This document shows, piece by piece, positions 6,747 to 14,433 of a stretch of 43,455 nucleotides of DNA. The notes below the pieces were generated by a model, which made no database searches, had not been told where the DNA came from, and saw nothing but the letters and a program-made list of their open reading frames with translations. Origin of the DNA: JASLBX01 sp036374175 (GTDB lineage: Bacteria; Actinomycetota; Actinomycetes; Jiangellales; Jiangellaceae). The position numbers and the translations under genes were made by a program. Within the stretch, counting starts at the first letter, position 1. Every line of letters begins with the position of its first letter. The stretch is from the NCBI GenBank assembly GCA_036374175.1, contig DASUUH010000121.1:1-43455 (forward strand), read 5' to 3'.

Positions 6747-9647
6747 ATGGGGGACGTGGCAACGTCCCTCCTCAGTCCCGGCTTCGTAGGGCGGGGCATT
6801 GAGCTGCGTTCGCTCGCTTCAGCCTTGGCGCAGGCCGCCGGCGGGCAGTCGCTGGCCGTCCTGGTCGGGGGAGAGGCGGGCGTCGGCAAATCTCGGCTTA
6901 TCCAGGAGTTCGCCGGCGAGGCGGTGACCCGCGGCGCCCGCGTCACCGTCGGCCAGTGCGTTGAGCTCGGTGGCGACGGTCTGCCGTTCGCGCCGATCGC
7001 CGGTGCGGTGCGCGACCTGTCCGGGCAACTGGGCGCCGAGAGCGTGCTGGAGCTCGCCGGGCCGGGCGGCGCTATCTTGTCGACGCTGCTACCCCAGCTG
7101 GGCGAAAACGTCGACACCATTCCCGACGGGCGGGGCCGGTTGTTCGAGGTCGTCACGGTGTTGCTCGAGCGCGCATCAGCGGACCGGCCACTGGTATTCG
7201 TGGTCGAGGACCTGCACTGGGCCGACGCGTCGACCCGCGACCTGCTGCGGTTCGCCATTCGTGCACTGGACGGCGCCCGAGTGCTGATCATCGCGTCGTA
7301 CCGCACTGACGAGATCCACCGCAAGCATCCCTTGCGGCCGTTTCTGGCCGAGCTCGATCGGGTGCGGGCCGTTCAACGCCTCGAGGTGCCACGGCTCTCC
7401 CAGGACGAGGTGGGTGAACAGCTGACCGGCATTCTGGGCACCACCCCGTCCCCTGATGTCGTGGGAAAGATCTTCCGCCGGAGCGAAGGCATCCCATTCT
7501 TCGTTGAGGAGCTCGCACGGGCCGGGGTCGATGGTCAGTACGGCGCGCTGCCGGACTCATTGCGTGATCTGTTGCTTGTCAGGGTGGAGCAGCTGAGCCC
7601 GGCCGCCCAGGAGGTGCTTCGAGTCATGTCCGCCGGCAGCGCGAAGGTCGACGACGCGCTGCTGAGCGCCGTCGTGGAACTCGACCAGATCGAGCTGGAG
7701 ACCGCGCTTCGCGAGGCGGTGTCGGCAAACCTGATCCGCGTGGACGGGCAGGCGTACGCGTTCCGGCACGCCCTCCTGCGTGAGGCCCTGCACGAAGACG
7801 TGCTCCCCGGCACGCACGCCCGGCTGCACACCAGGTACGCCGAGGTGCTGGAGGCCCAGCCGCAGCTCGTCGGCAACGGCTCCGCGGCCGTCGAAATCGC
7901 GCACCACTGGTACGCCGCACACGAACACGAGCGTGCGTTCGCCGCGTACGTGCGGGCGGCCGACGAAATCAAGCGGACGTACGCACATGCCGAAACGTTG
8001 CGGCTACTCGAGCGAGCATTGGAGCTCTGGCACCGGATGCCCGATCCACCAGCCGTGGCGGGCACGAGCCGCGCCCGGCTGTTGCACCGGGCGTCCCGAG
8101 CCGCCGAGGACGCCGCAGAAATGGAGCGGTCGCTGGCACTCGCCGAAGCGGGCCTCGCCGAGCCCGGGATCGAGCAGGACACCGAGGTCTACGGCGCTCT
8201 GCTGTATCAGCGGGTGCGGATGATGAAGGATCTCGGCCGCGCGGGGGCGCGCGCCGCCACCGAACGAAGTGTGGCGGCCGTACCGCCCGAGCCTCCGACA
8301 CCGGCGCGCGCCCGTCTGCTGACGGTCCTCGCGGCCGGACACATGATGGACGGCCGGTTCCGCGACGCCATTCCCATCGCGAACGAGGCGGTCGCGATAG
8401 CCCGGCAATCCGGAGCCACCGACGCCGAGATGCGTGCGTACAACACACTGGGTCCGTCGTACGTCCATAGCGGCGATGTCGACGCCGGTTTCGAGGCCTT
8501 CGAGCAGTCACGGCGGTTGGCCGAGTCGGATCCTCGCATGATGGTGGGCTACTGCATCAACTTCTCTGACTCTCTCAACCTGCTCGGCCGGTATTCCGAA
8601 GCCGCGGAAGCCGCCAAAGCCGGCATTGCCGGGGCCGCTGAGATCGGGTTGGCACGTTCGCTCGGTTCGATGCTGGCGGGCAACGCCGCCGAACCATTGA
8701 TCTCGCTCGGCGAGTGGGGCGAAGCCGAGCAGCTCATCACTAACGCGATTGAACTCGACCCGCCTAGCCGGCACATGTGGCACTTGTTGACCTTGCGTGC
8801 GCTCCTCCACGTGCTCAGGGGTGAGCTGGAGTCGGCACGTGATGTGCTCGACGAACTTCATGACCGCCAAACCGGCCGGGCCGTCGACTCCCAGTACTCC
8901 GTACCGCTCGCACACGTGGAGGCGATGTACTGGCTGGCCGCCGGCGACGTGGAGGCAGCGTGGCAGCATGCGGAACCAGCGATAAGCCGGGCGGCGAGCG
9001 GGGGATACCTGCTGCCGGTGCTGGCCGTTGCCGCGCAGGTGCTCAATCTGCAACGGCGGCACGGCCGGTCCGTACCCGCGACACACGTCGATCCCATCCG
9101 ATCGGCGGTGGCCGCGATAGGCGATTGGGGTAATGCTCCGACGTGGCGGCTGGTGATCGATGCCGAACTGGCCACTGACTACGGCGACAGCATCGACCGG
9201 TGGCGCAGCGCCGTTGCCGCCGTGGACGGCGCTGAAGGCCCTGCTCACCTCCGTCCGTACGCGCGTTACCGGCTGGGTGAGGCGCTGATTGCAGCGGGTG
9301 ATCGCGCCGCGGCCACGGAGGTACTCCGTGAGGCCGCTGCGCTGGCGGGTACGCTCCACGCCGGTCTCGTCCAGCAGTGGATCGGCGATCTTGCCCGGCG
9401 GGCCGGCATCCGGTTGCTGGATCAGGTGAGCGCACCCAACACGCCCGGGTTGACCGCCCGCGAGCTTGAGGTACTCCGCCTGGTCGCAGCAGGGCTCACC
9501 AACCGCGAGATCGGCAACGAGCTGTTCATCAGCGCCAAGACGGCAAGCGTGCACGTGTCGAACATCCTGGCCAAACTCGGTGCCGGCAGCCGGGCCGAAG
9601 CCGCCGCGATCGCCCACCGCGACGGCCTGCTCGACGACGCTGCGTAG
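6747..9647 (+). CDS. LuxR-family regulator with AAA ATPase domain (LAL type)
   Basis: This large regulator (966 aa from this start) has the MalT/LAL architecture. An N-terminal ATPase carries Walker A GEAGVGKS (residues 42-49) and a Walker B region LVFVVEDLHWADASTRDLL. A long helical repeat region without obvious motifs follows. The C-terminal LuxR/GerE helix-turn-helix runs from about residue 902 to the end (LTARELEVLRLVAAGLTNRE, then SAKTASVHVSNILAKLG). Such proteins are ATP-dependent transcriptional activators whose ligand is usually unknown. The start is uncertain: GTG 6702, ATG 6747 and GTG 6756 are all in frame. ATG 6747 is chosen as closest to the conserved GFVGRGIEL motif. Target genes cannot be assigned from context. 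Confidence 0.9.
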   Translation: MGDVATSLLSPGFVGRGIELRSLASALAQAAGGQSLAVLVGGEAGVGKSRLIQEFAGEAVTRGARVTVGQCVELGGDGLPFAPIAGAVRDLSGQLGAESVLELAGPGGAILSTLLPQLGENVDTIPDGRGRLFEVVTVLLERASADRPLVFVVEDLHWADASTRDLLRFAIRALDGARVLIIASYRTDEIHRKHPLRPFLAELDRVRAVQRLEVPRLSQDEVGEQLTGILGTTPSPDVVGKIFRRSEGIPFFVEELARAGVDGQYGALPDSLRDLLLVRVEQLSPAAQEVLRVMSAGSAKVDDALLSAVVELDQIELETALREAVSANLIRVDGQAYAFRHALLREALHEDVLPGTHARLHTRYAEVLEAQPQLVGNGSAAVEIAHHWYAAHEHERAFAAYVRAADEIKRTYAHAETLRLLERALELWHRMPDPPAVAGTSRARLLHRASRAAEDAAEMERSLALAEAGLAEPGIEQDTEVYGALLYQRVRMMKDLGRAGARAATERSVAAVPPEPPTPARARLLTVLAAGHMMDGRFRDAIPIANEAVAIARQSGATDAEMRAYNTLGPSYVHSGDVDAGFEAFEQSRRLAESDPRMMVGYCINFSDSLNLLGRYSEAAEAAKAGIAGAAEIGLARSLGSMLAGNAAEPLISLGEWGEAEQLITNAIELDPPSRHMWHLLTLRALLHVLRGELESARDVLDELHDRQTGRAVDSQYSVPLAHVEAMYWLAAGDVEAAWQHAEPAISRAASGGYLLPVLAVAAQVLNLQRRHGRSVPATHVDPIRSAVAAIGDWGNAPTWRLVIDAELATDYGDSIDRWRSAVAAVDGAEGPAHLRPYARYRLGEALIAAGDRAAATEVLREAAALAGTLHAGLVQQWIGDLARRAGIRLLDQVSAPNTPGLTARELEVLRLVAAGLTNREIGNELFISAKTASVHVSNILAKLGAGSRAEAAAIAHRDGLLDDAA

Positions 9648-9654
9648 CCTGCTG

Positions 9655-10188
9655 TTATTCGGCCGGCGGCGGCAGCGTCCTGGTCCGCGTGGTGATCGCC
9701 TTGTAGTACGCGCTCGAATCTGGCCGGTACAGCAGGAAGAGGATGGCGCCGGACAACGCGATGGTGAGGAAGCGGACGACGATTGCGACGCCGGCCGCCT
9801 GCGCCAGGCTGAACACCGTGAATGCGATGTTGAGCGGCGCCAGTACGGTGGCTACGATCCGCGCCCATTCCAGGCCACGCTGGTTCGTCTGAGCCATCCA
9901 GATCCACATGGCTATCGCCAGGATGTCGACTATCGCGACGCTCAGCAGCTGGATGTTCATCGCCCGCTCGACCTGATCCGTCGTCAGCTCCGGCTGCTCG
10001 TCGGCGATCTGCTCACGTAACTCGACCCGGGCGGCGAAACTGAAGACGAGTGCGAGCGCTTGAAGGCCAGCGCCCACGTACATCAGTTTGACGGCGGCGA
10101 GCAGCGAGGACGGCGGCCCGACCAGGCGGCGACCCGGGTCGGCCTGGTGGCGGTCCTCGGGCTCTGGAGTTGGTTGAGTACCGGTCAC
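9655..10188 (-). CDS. Four-helix membrane protein, paralog A of tandem pair
   Basis: This 177-aa protein has a hydrophilic Pro/Glu-rich N-terminus (about residues 1-28) and then four likely membrane segments, ending in a Pro-rich tail. It shares several motifs with the adjacent upstream protein: SLLAAVKLMYVGA, EWARIVATVLAPLN and LLYRPDSSAYYKA match ASILQAVRLMYAGA, TWARVVATVLGAIG and LLYRRESSDYYNA. The two are therefore tandem duplicates. The gap between them is 10 bases, so this gene is very likely the second in a two-gene minus-strand operon. It converges with the LuxR-type gene, whose stop is 7 bases away. Function is unknown. Confidence 0.8.
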   Translation of the reverse strand: MTGTQPTPEPEDRHQADPGRRLVGPPSSLLAAVKLMYVGAGLQALALVFSFAARVELREQIADEQPELTTDQVERAMNIQLLSVAIVDILAIAMWIWMAQTNQRGLEWARIVATVLAPLNIAFTVFSLAQAAGVAIVVRFLTIALSGAILFLLYRPDSSAYYKAITTRTRTLPPPAE

Positions 10189-10198
10189 GGGCGCCGCC

Positions 10199-10879
10199 TC
10201 AGTACCGTGGCCGCTGAGAAACCGCGTTGTAGTAGTCGGATGACTCGCGGCGGTACAGCAGCACGATAATCCACACGGCTAGCACGACCAGCGTGAGATT
10301 TATGATCAACAAACCGATTGAATCGTCCGCCTGGAGCATGCCGCGGAGCCCGCCCAGGATTCCGATCGCGCCGAGAACCGTCGCCACGACCCGTGCCCAC
10401 GTCTTGCCGTCACGGTTGGTGCGAGCCATCAGAATCCACAAGCCGACGGTGATCAGCCCTATAGCGACGGCGAAACCGATCGCGACATTTACGAACGTGT
10501 CGAGATCCTCGGCGGTTACCTCGGCGTCCGGGTTGCCCAGTGCGTCGCGAACGGTATCCCGCTGCGTCGGTTGGAGCAGCGTCCAGAGCAACGACAGGAC
10601 CGCACCCGCATACATCAGCCGGACGGCTTGCAGTATCGACGCCGGCGGCTCCGGTTTGGCCATCGGTTGCCCGTACGGCGCATAGCCTGGCGCCTGCCCG
10701 TACGGTCCGGTCGGGTAACCCGGCGGGGGTTGCTCGGGTGGCACCTGCTCCGGCGGCTGGCGCTGATACGGCGGGGGCGTGCGTTCCGGATGCGGCGGTG
10801 GTGTCTCGCCGTAGCGTGGTGGCTGTGCCGGCTGGTTCTCGCCCGGCGTCTCGTACGGATCCGATGGCGGCGTTGTCAT
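10199..10879 (-). CDS. Pro-rich membrane protein, paralog B of tandem pair
   Basis: This 226-aa protein begins with an ~80-residue Pro/Tyr/Gly-rich cytoplasmic-looking region (motifs such as PPPGYPTGPYGQ) and then has four membrane segments resembling those of the downstream paralog. Pro/Gly/Tyr-rich tails before small membrane domains are frequent in actinobacteria and may mediate protein contacts. ATG 10879 is preferred over an in-frame start 33 bases upstream because GGAGG lies about 10 bases before it on the minus strand. It is the first gene of the pair. No catalytic motif is visible and function is unknown. Confidence 0.8.
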   Translation of the reverse strand: MTTPPSDPYETPGENQPAQPPRYGETPPPHPERTPPPYQRQPPEQVPPEQPPPGYPTGPYGQAPGYAPYGQPMAKPEPPASILQAVRLMYAGAVLSLLWTLLQPTQRDTVRDALGNPDAEVTAEDLDTFVNVAIGFAVAIGLITVGLWILMARTNRDGKTWARVVATVLGAIGILGGLRGMLQADDSIGLLIINLTLVVLAVWIIVLLYRRESSDYYNAVSQRPRY

Positions 10880-10998
10880 GGGTCCACGTCCCTCCGGGGT
10901 CTCCGGCGTCACACCCTATCGTTCACCCATGACCGCGTGAAGGTGTCACAAACATAGATCGCGAAGCTGCCTTCGCCCCGTCAACCTTGGCGGCGCGG

Positions 10999-12756
10999 TC
11001 ACCGGTCGATCATCTCATCCGGCTGGGGAACTGCGCTCGGCAGCCGTAGTTCGCCGTAGGCGCCCTCCGGGACGGCCGGCTTGCGCGGTCGCACCGGCAT
11101 CACCGGCCGGTACGCCTCGCCGGGGGCGGGGCGCGGGTCGGTGTCGCCCTTGTTCGGCCACGTGGCCATCGCGCGTTCGGCCTGCGCAGTAATGGTCAAC
11201 GAAGGATTGACACCGAGATTCGCCGACACCGCCGAGCCATCGACCACGTGGATGCCCGGATAACCGTGCAGGCGGTGGTACGGGTCGATGACGCCCGCCT
11301 CGGCCGTCCTGCCGATGGGGCAACCGCCCAGGAAGTGCGCGGTCAGTGGGATGTCGAACAGTTCGCCCCACGTGCTGCCCGGCGTCCCGTCGATCGCCTC
11401 GGCCAACAGCTCCGCCACCTGCTGCCCCTCCGGTATCCAGGTCGGGTTCGGCCGGCCGTGCCCTTGACGGGACGTCAGCCGACCGCGCCCGCCGAACCGG
11501 CCGCCTCGACGCGAGACTCGCAACGAGTTATCCAGCGACTGCATGACCAGAACGATGATCGTGCGTTCAGACCATCGGGGCAGCAACGCCATCGTCCGGG
11601 TGAATGTCACAGGGTGCCGGACGAACAGGCCAAGGTGCCGAAGCCATCGCGGCGTCCGACGCCCACCCACGACCTGGAACGGCACCGACAGCAATCCCAT
11701 CGCATTCGAGCCTTTGCCGTAGCGGACCGGTTCGATGTGGGTATTCGGATTGGGGTAGATCGACGAGCTGATCGCAACCCCCCGCGAGAAGTCCACCTTC
11801 GACTTGTAGGTCATCGCGCCGACCAGCGCTTCTGAGTTGGTCCGGGTCAGGCTGCCCAGCATGGGCGAGATCCGGGGCAGCACACCGCGGTCGCGCATCG
11901 CGTGCAGCAGCAGTTGCGTCCCGTACGTGCCGGCGGCCAGCACCACCTGGCCGGTGCTCACGGTTCGGCGGGCCCGGCGCGGTCCGTCGGTCGGCCGCAG
12001 CTCGACGTCGTACCCGCCGTCCACCCGTTCCTCCACGGCGGTCACGGTCGTCATCGCCTGAATCTGGGCGCCGCCCGCCTGGGCGAGATGCAGGTAGTTC
12101 TCGATCAGCATGTTCTTCGCGCCGTGCCGGCATCCGGTCATGCAGGAACCGCACTCGATGCACGCTGCACGTGCCGGCCCGGCGCCGCCGAAGTACGGGT
12201 CGGCGATCGTTTCGCCAGGAGGAACCCGCCGCGCGCCGCCGTCGGCGTCTCGCCCGTCGCCGAAGAATACCCCGACGGGGGTGAGCCGGAACGTGTCGTC
12301 GACCCCGAGCCGTTGAGCGGCCGCGCGGATCTGCACGTCGGCCGGTGTGAGCGTGGGGTTGGTTCGCACCCCGAGCATCCGCTTGGCCTGGTCGTAGTAC
12401 GGCGCCAGCTCGGCCCGCCAGTCGGTGATGTCGCGCCACTGGGGATCGTCGTAGAACTCGTCCAGCGGCTCGTACAAGGTGTTCGCGTAATTGAGCGACC
12501 CACCGCCGACACCGGCGCCGGCCAGCACGACGACATTGCGCAGCAGATGAATGCGCTGGATGCCGTAACACCCGAGGCGAGGTGCCCAGAGGAACGATCG
12601 CAGGTCCCAGGATGTGCGAGGCAGGGTTTCGCGGGTGAACCACCGGCCGGCTTCGACGACGAGTACCCGGTAGCCCTTCTCCGTGAGCCGGAGCACCGCG
12701 ACCGAACCGCCGAATCCCGAACCGACGACAACCACGTCGTAGTCGAACTGAGCCAT
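10999..12756 (-). CDS. GMC oxidoreductase, cholesterol-oxidase-like (ChoD type)
   Basis: This 585-aa flavoprotein begins with the FAD-binding motif VVVVGSGFGGSVAVLRL and ends with the GMC C-terminal signature GVNPSLTITAQAERAMA. Internal motifs VGGGSLNYANTLYEP and FLGGCPIGRTAEAGVIDPY match the actinobacterial 'probable cholesterol oxidase' group (Rv3409c-like). Members are thought to oxidise sterols or other alcohols, but substrate proof is thin. A Cys cluster, Cys199-x2-Cys202-x2-Cys205-x3-Cys209 (CIECGSCMTGC), has ferredoxin-like [4Fe-4S] spacing. ATG 12756 is chosen since it opens directly at the FAD strand; upstream in-frame sequence is Arg-rich and non-conserved. It is divergent from the amidase gene. 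Confidence 0.9.
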   Translation of the reverse strand: MAQFDYDVVVVGSGFGGSVAVLRLTEKGYRVLVVEAGRWFTRETLPRTSWDLRSFLWAPRLGCYGIQRIHLLRNVVVLAGAGVGGGSLNYANTLYEPLDEFYDDPQWRDITDWRAELAPYYDQAKRMLGVRTNPTLTPADVQIRAAAQRLGVDDTFRLTPVGVFFGDGRDADGGARRVPPGETIADPYFGGAGPARAACIECGSCMTGCRHGAKNMLIENYLHLAQAGGAQIQAMTTVTAVEERVDGGYDVELRPTDGPRRARRTVSTGQVVLAAGTYGTQLLLHAMRDRGVLPRISPMLGSLTRTNSEALVGAMTYKSKVDFSRGVAISSSIYPNPNTHIEPVRYGKGSNAMGLLSVPFQVVGGRRTPRWLRHLGLFVRHPVTFTRTMALLPRWSERTIIVLVMQSLDNSLRVSRRGGRFGGRGRLTSRQGHGRPNPTWIPEGQQVAELLAEAIDGTPGSTWGELFDIPLTAHFLGGCPIGRTAEAGVIDPYHRLHGYPGIHVVDGSAVSANLGVNPSLTITAQAERAMATWPNKGDTDPRPAPGEAYRPVMPVRPRKPAVPEGAYGELRLPSAVPQPDEMIDR

Positions 12757-12878
12757 CGTCACCGTCCTACTTGGGCCGCTGTCGCGACTGTAACGCCGGG
12801 CTGCGAAGCAGTTCTGCCTGACCGGCGCTCCCGGTAGCCTCAAGCGTAATGAGAACCGAGTTGCCACAGCGCACCACG

Positions 12879-12884
12879 TAGGTT
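12879..12884 (+). promoter_or_regulatory. Candidate -10 of leaderless amidase promoter
   Basis: TAGGTT ends 6 bases before the GTG start of the amidase gene, and no Shine-Dalgarno sequence can fit between. This spacing is what a leaderless actinobacterial transcript would show. A matching -35 is not clear; a TTGCCA lies only 12 bases upstream. Confidence 0.35.
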
Positions 12885-12890
12885 CGCGAC

Positions 12891-14318
12891 GTGGCCGAGT
12901 TGCACGAGCTGACCGCCCTTGAACTGGCGGCGGCGATCCGGCGGCGCGACGTCTCTGCTGTTGAAGTCGCCACCCACACCGCCGAGCGCGCCGAGCGGTT
13001 CGGCAAACAGATGGGGGCGTTCATCACGCTCACACCCGATTTGGCGCTGGCACAAGCGCGGGCCGCTGATGAGTTGATCGCCTCGGATCAGATGCTGCCG
13101 CCGTTTCTGGGCGTCCCGTGCCCGATAAAGGATTCCATGCGGGTCGCGGGCGTTCCGTGCTCTATCGGAAGCGCCGCGTTCGTCGGCCAGGTCGCGGACA
13201 TGGACGACGGTGTTGTCACGCTCCTGCGGCGGGCCGGCACGCTGATGGTGGGCAAGACGACCACTCCTGAGTTCGGATTGCCGTGCTACACCGAACCCGA
13301 CATCGCCGCTCCAGCCCGCACCCCGTGGGACCTACAGCGATCTGCGGGCGGGTCGAGTGGCGGCTCGGCGGCAGCGGTGGCGGCCGGCATCGTGCCGGTC
13401 GCGGCCGCCTCAGACGGTGGCGGATCGATTCGGATCCCCGCCAGTATGTGCGGACTCGTCGGCCTCAAGCCGAGCCGCGGCCGGGTCAGCCCCGGTCCCT
13501 ACGGGGTGAACGGGCCGGGGCTGGCCACGGCGGGCGTCCTGACCCGAGATGTCCGAGACACCGCCGCCATGCTGGATGTGCTGAGCTCGGCGTGGCCCGG
13601 CGATGCATACCGGTTGCCGCCGCCGAGGAGTAGCTTCCTGGCCGCTTGTGATGCCGAACCACCCTTGCTGCGGGTCGGTGTCCTGACCACGCCCGTGATC
13701 GTCGACGATGCGCCGGTCGACCAGGCGTGCCTCGACGCGGTCGCCGCCACGGCGACCCTGCTTGGCGCCCTGGGCCACGAGGTGGAGCCGGCACCCGTGC
13801 CGTTCACGACCGAATGGTGGCCGGCGTTCGAAGCACTCTGGTCCGTCCTCGCACTGTCGATTCCGGTGCCGGCCGAACTCGAGTCCGCCCTCGTACCCCT
13901 GACCAGGTGGCTGCGGGCCAAGGGCCGGCAGGTGAGCGGGCTGGACTACGCGCTGGCCGTGGCCGGCATTCAGGAGGCCACCCGGGCGGCCGCCCGGGCG
14001 TGGGAGAAGTTCGACGTGATCGTCTCGCCGACGCTGGCCCGGCTGCCGGCCCGGGTGGGTGAACTGCGCAATGACGACGACCCGGCTGCGGACTTCCAAG
14101 CCCAATGCGAGTACACGCCCTGGACGAGCGTGTGGAACGTCACCGGCTGGCCCTCGCTCAGCCTTCCGCTCCACCGGACCGAATCCGATCGCCACACACT
14201 GCCGGTCGGCGTGATGCTGGGCATGCCGATGCTGGGCGCGGAGGAGAGGTTGGTGTCGCTGGCGGCTCAACTCGAAGCCGCTCAGCCGTGGCGCGCCGCG
14301 CACCCACCCATCTGGTGA
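12891..14318 (+). CDS. Amidase (amidase signature family)
   Basis: This 475-aa hydrolase belongs to the amidase signature family. Its Ser-cisSer-Lys triad aligns by spacing with fatty-acid amide hydrolase: Lys80 in CPIKDSM, Ser155 in GGSSGGSAAAV, and the nucleophile Ser179 in DGGGSIRIPASMCG. The GLVGLKPSRGRVSPGP segment is also typical. Such enzymes cleave carboxamides; the physiological substrate is not evident. No gatB or gatC is nearby, so a role as GatA in tRNA amidation is unlikely. The GTG start begins directly at the conserved N-terminus (AELHELTALELAAAIRRRD) and has a -10-like TAGGTT just upstream. The gene is followed by the gamma-glutamyltransferase gene with its own promoter. Confidence 0.93.
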   Translation: MAELHELTALELAAAIRRRDVSAVEVATHTAERAERFGKQMGAFITLTPDLALAQARAADELIASDQMLPPFLGVPCPIKDSMRVAGVPCSIGSAAFVGQVADMDDGVVTLLRRAGTLMVGKTTTPEFGLPCYTEPDIAAPARTPWDLQRSAGGSSGGSAAAVAAGIVPVAAASDGGGSIRIPASMCGLVGLKPSRGRVSPGPYGVNGPGLATAGVLTRDVRDTAAMLDVLSSAWPGDAYRLPPPRSSFLAACDAEPPLLRVGVLTTPVIVDDAPVDQACLDAVAATATLLGALGHEVEPAPVPFTTEWWPAFEALWSVLALSIPVPAELESALVPLTRWLRAKGRQVSGLDYALAVAGIQEATRAAARAWEKFDVIVSPTLARLPARVGELRNDDDPAADFQAQCEYTPWTSVWNVTGWPSLSLPLHRTESDRHTLPVGVMLGMPMLGAEERLVSLAAQLEAAQPWRAAHPPIW

Positions 14319-14349
14319 TCACGCATTATCCGGTCGCAACAATGATCAC
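14315..14349. repeat. Small inverted repeat at amidase stop codon
   Basis: GTGATCA (14315-14321) and TGATCAC (14343-14349) flank 21 bases and include the amidase TGA stop. A short stem could form at the end of the transcript. There is no GC-rich extension or U-tract, so terminator function is doubtful. Confidence 0.3.
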
Positions 14350-14367
14350 AGGGCTCCGAGGAAGCCG

Positions 14368-14396
14368 TTGACGCTTCACCGGGTCCGATCTAGATT
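14368..14396 (+). promoter_or_regulatory. Sigma70-type promoter for gamma-glutamyltransferase gene
   Basis: TTGACG (14368-14373) and TAGATT (14391-14396) are separated by exactly 17 bases, close to the housekeeping consensus. Transcription would start near 14403, giving a leader of about 30 bases before the ATG at 14434. This is one of the two best promoters visible in the window. It lies fully in the intergenic region after the amidase. Confidence 0.65.
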
Positions 14397-14433
14397 GTGG
14401 TGCGTTCCCGGGTTAGAGGCTGATGATGCCGTT

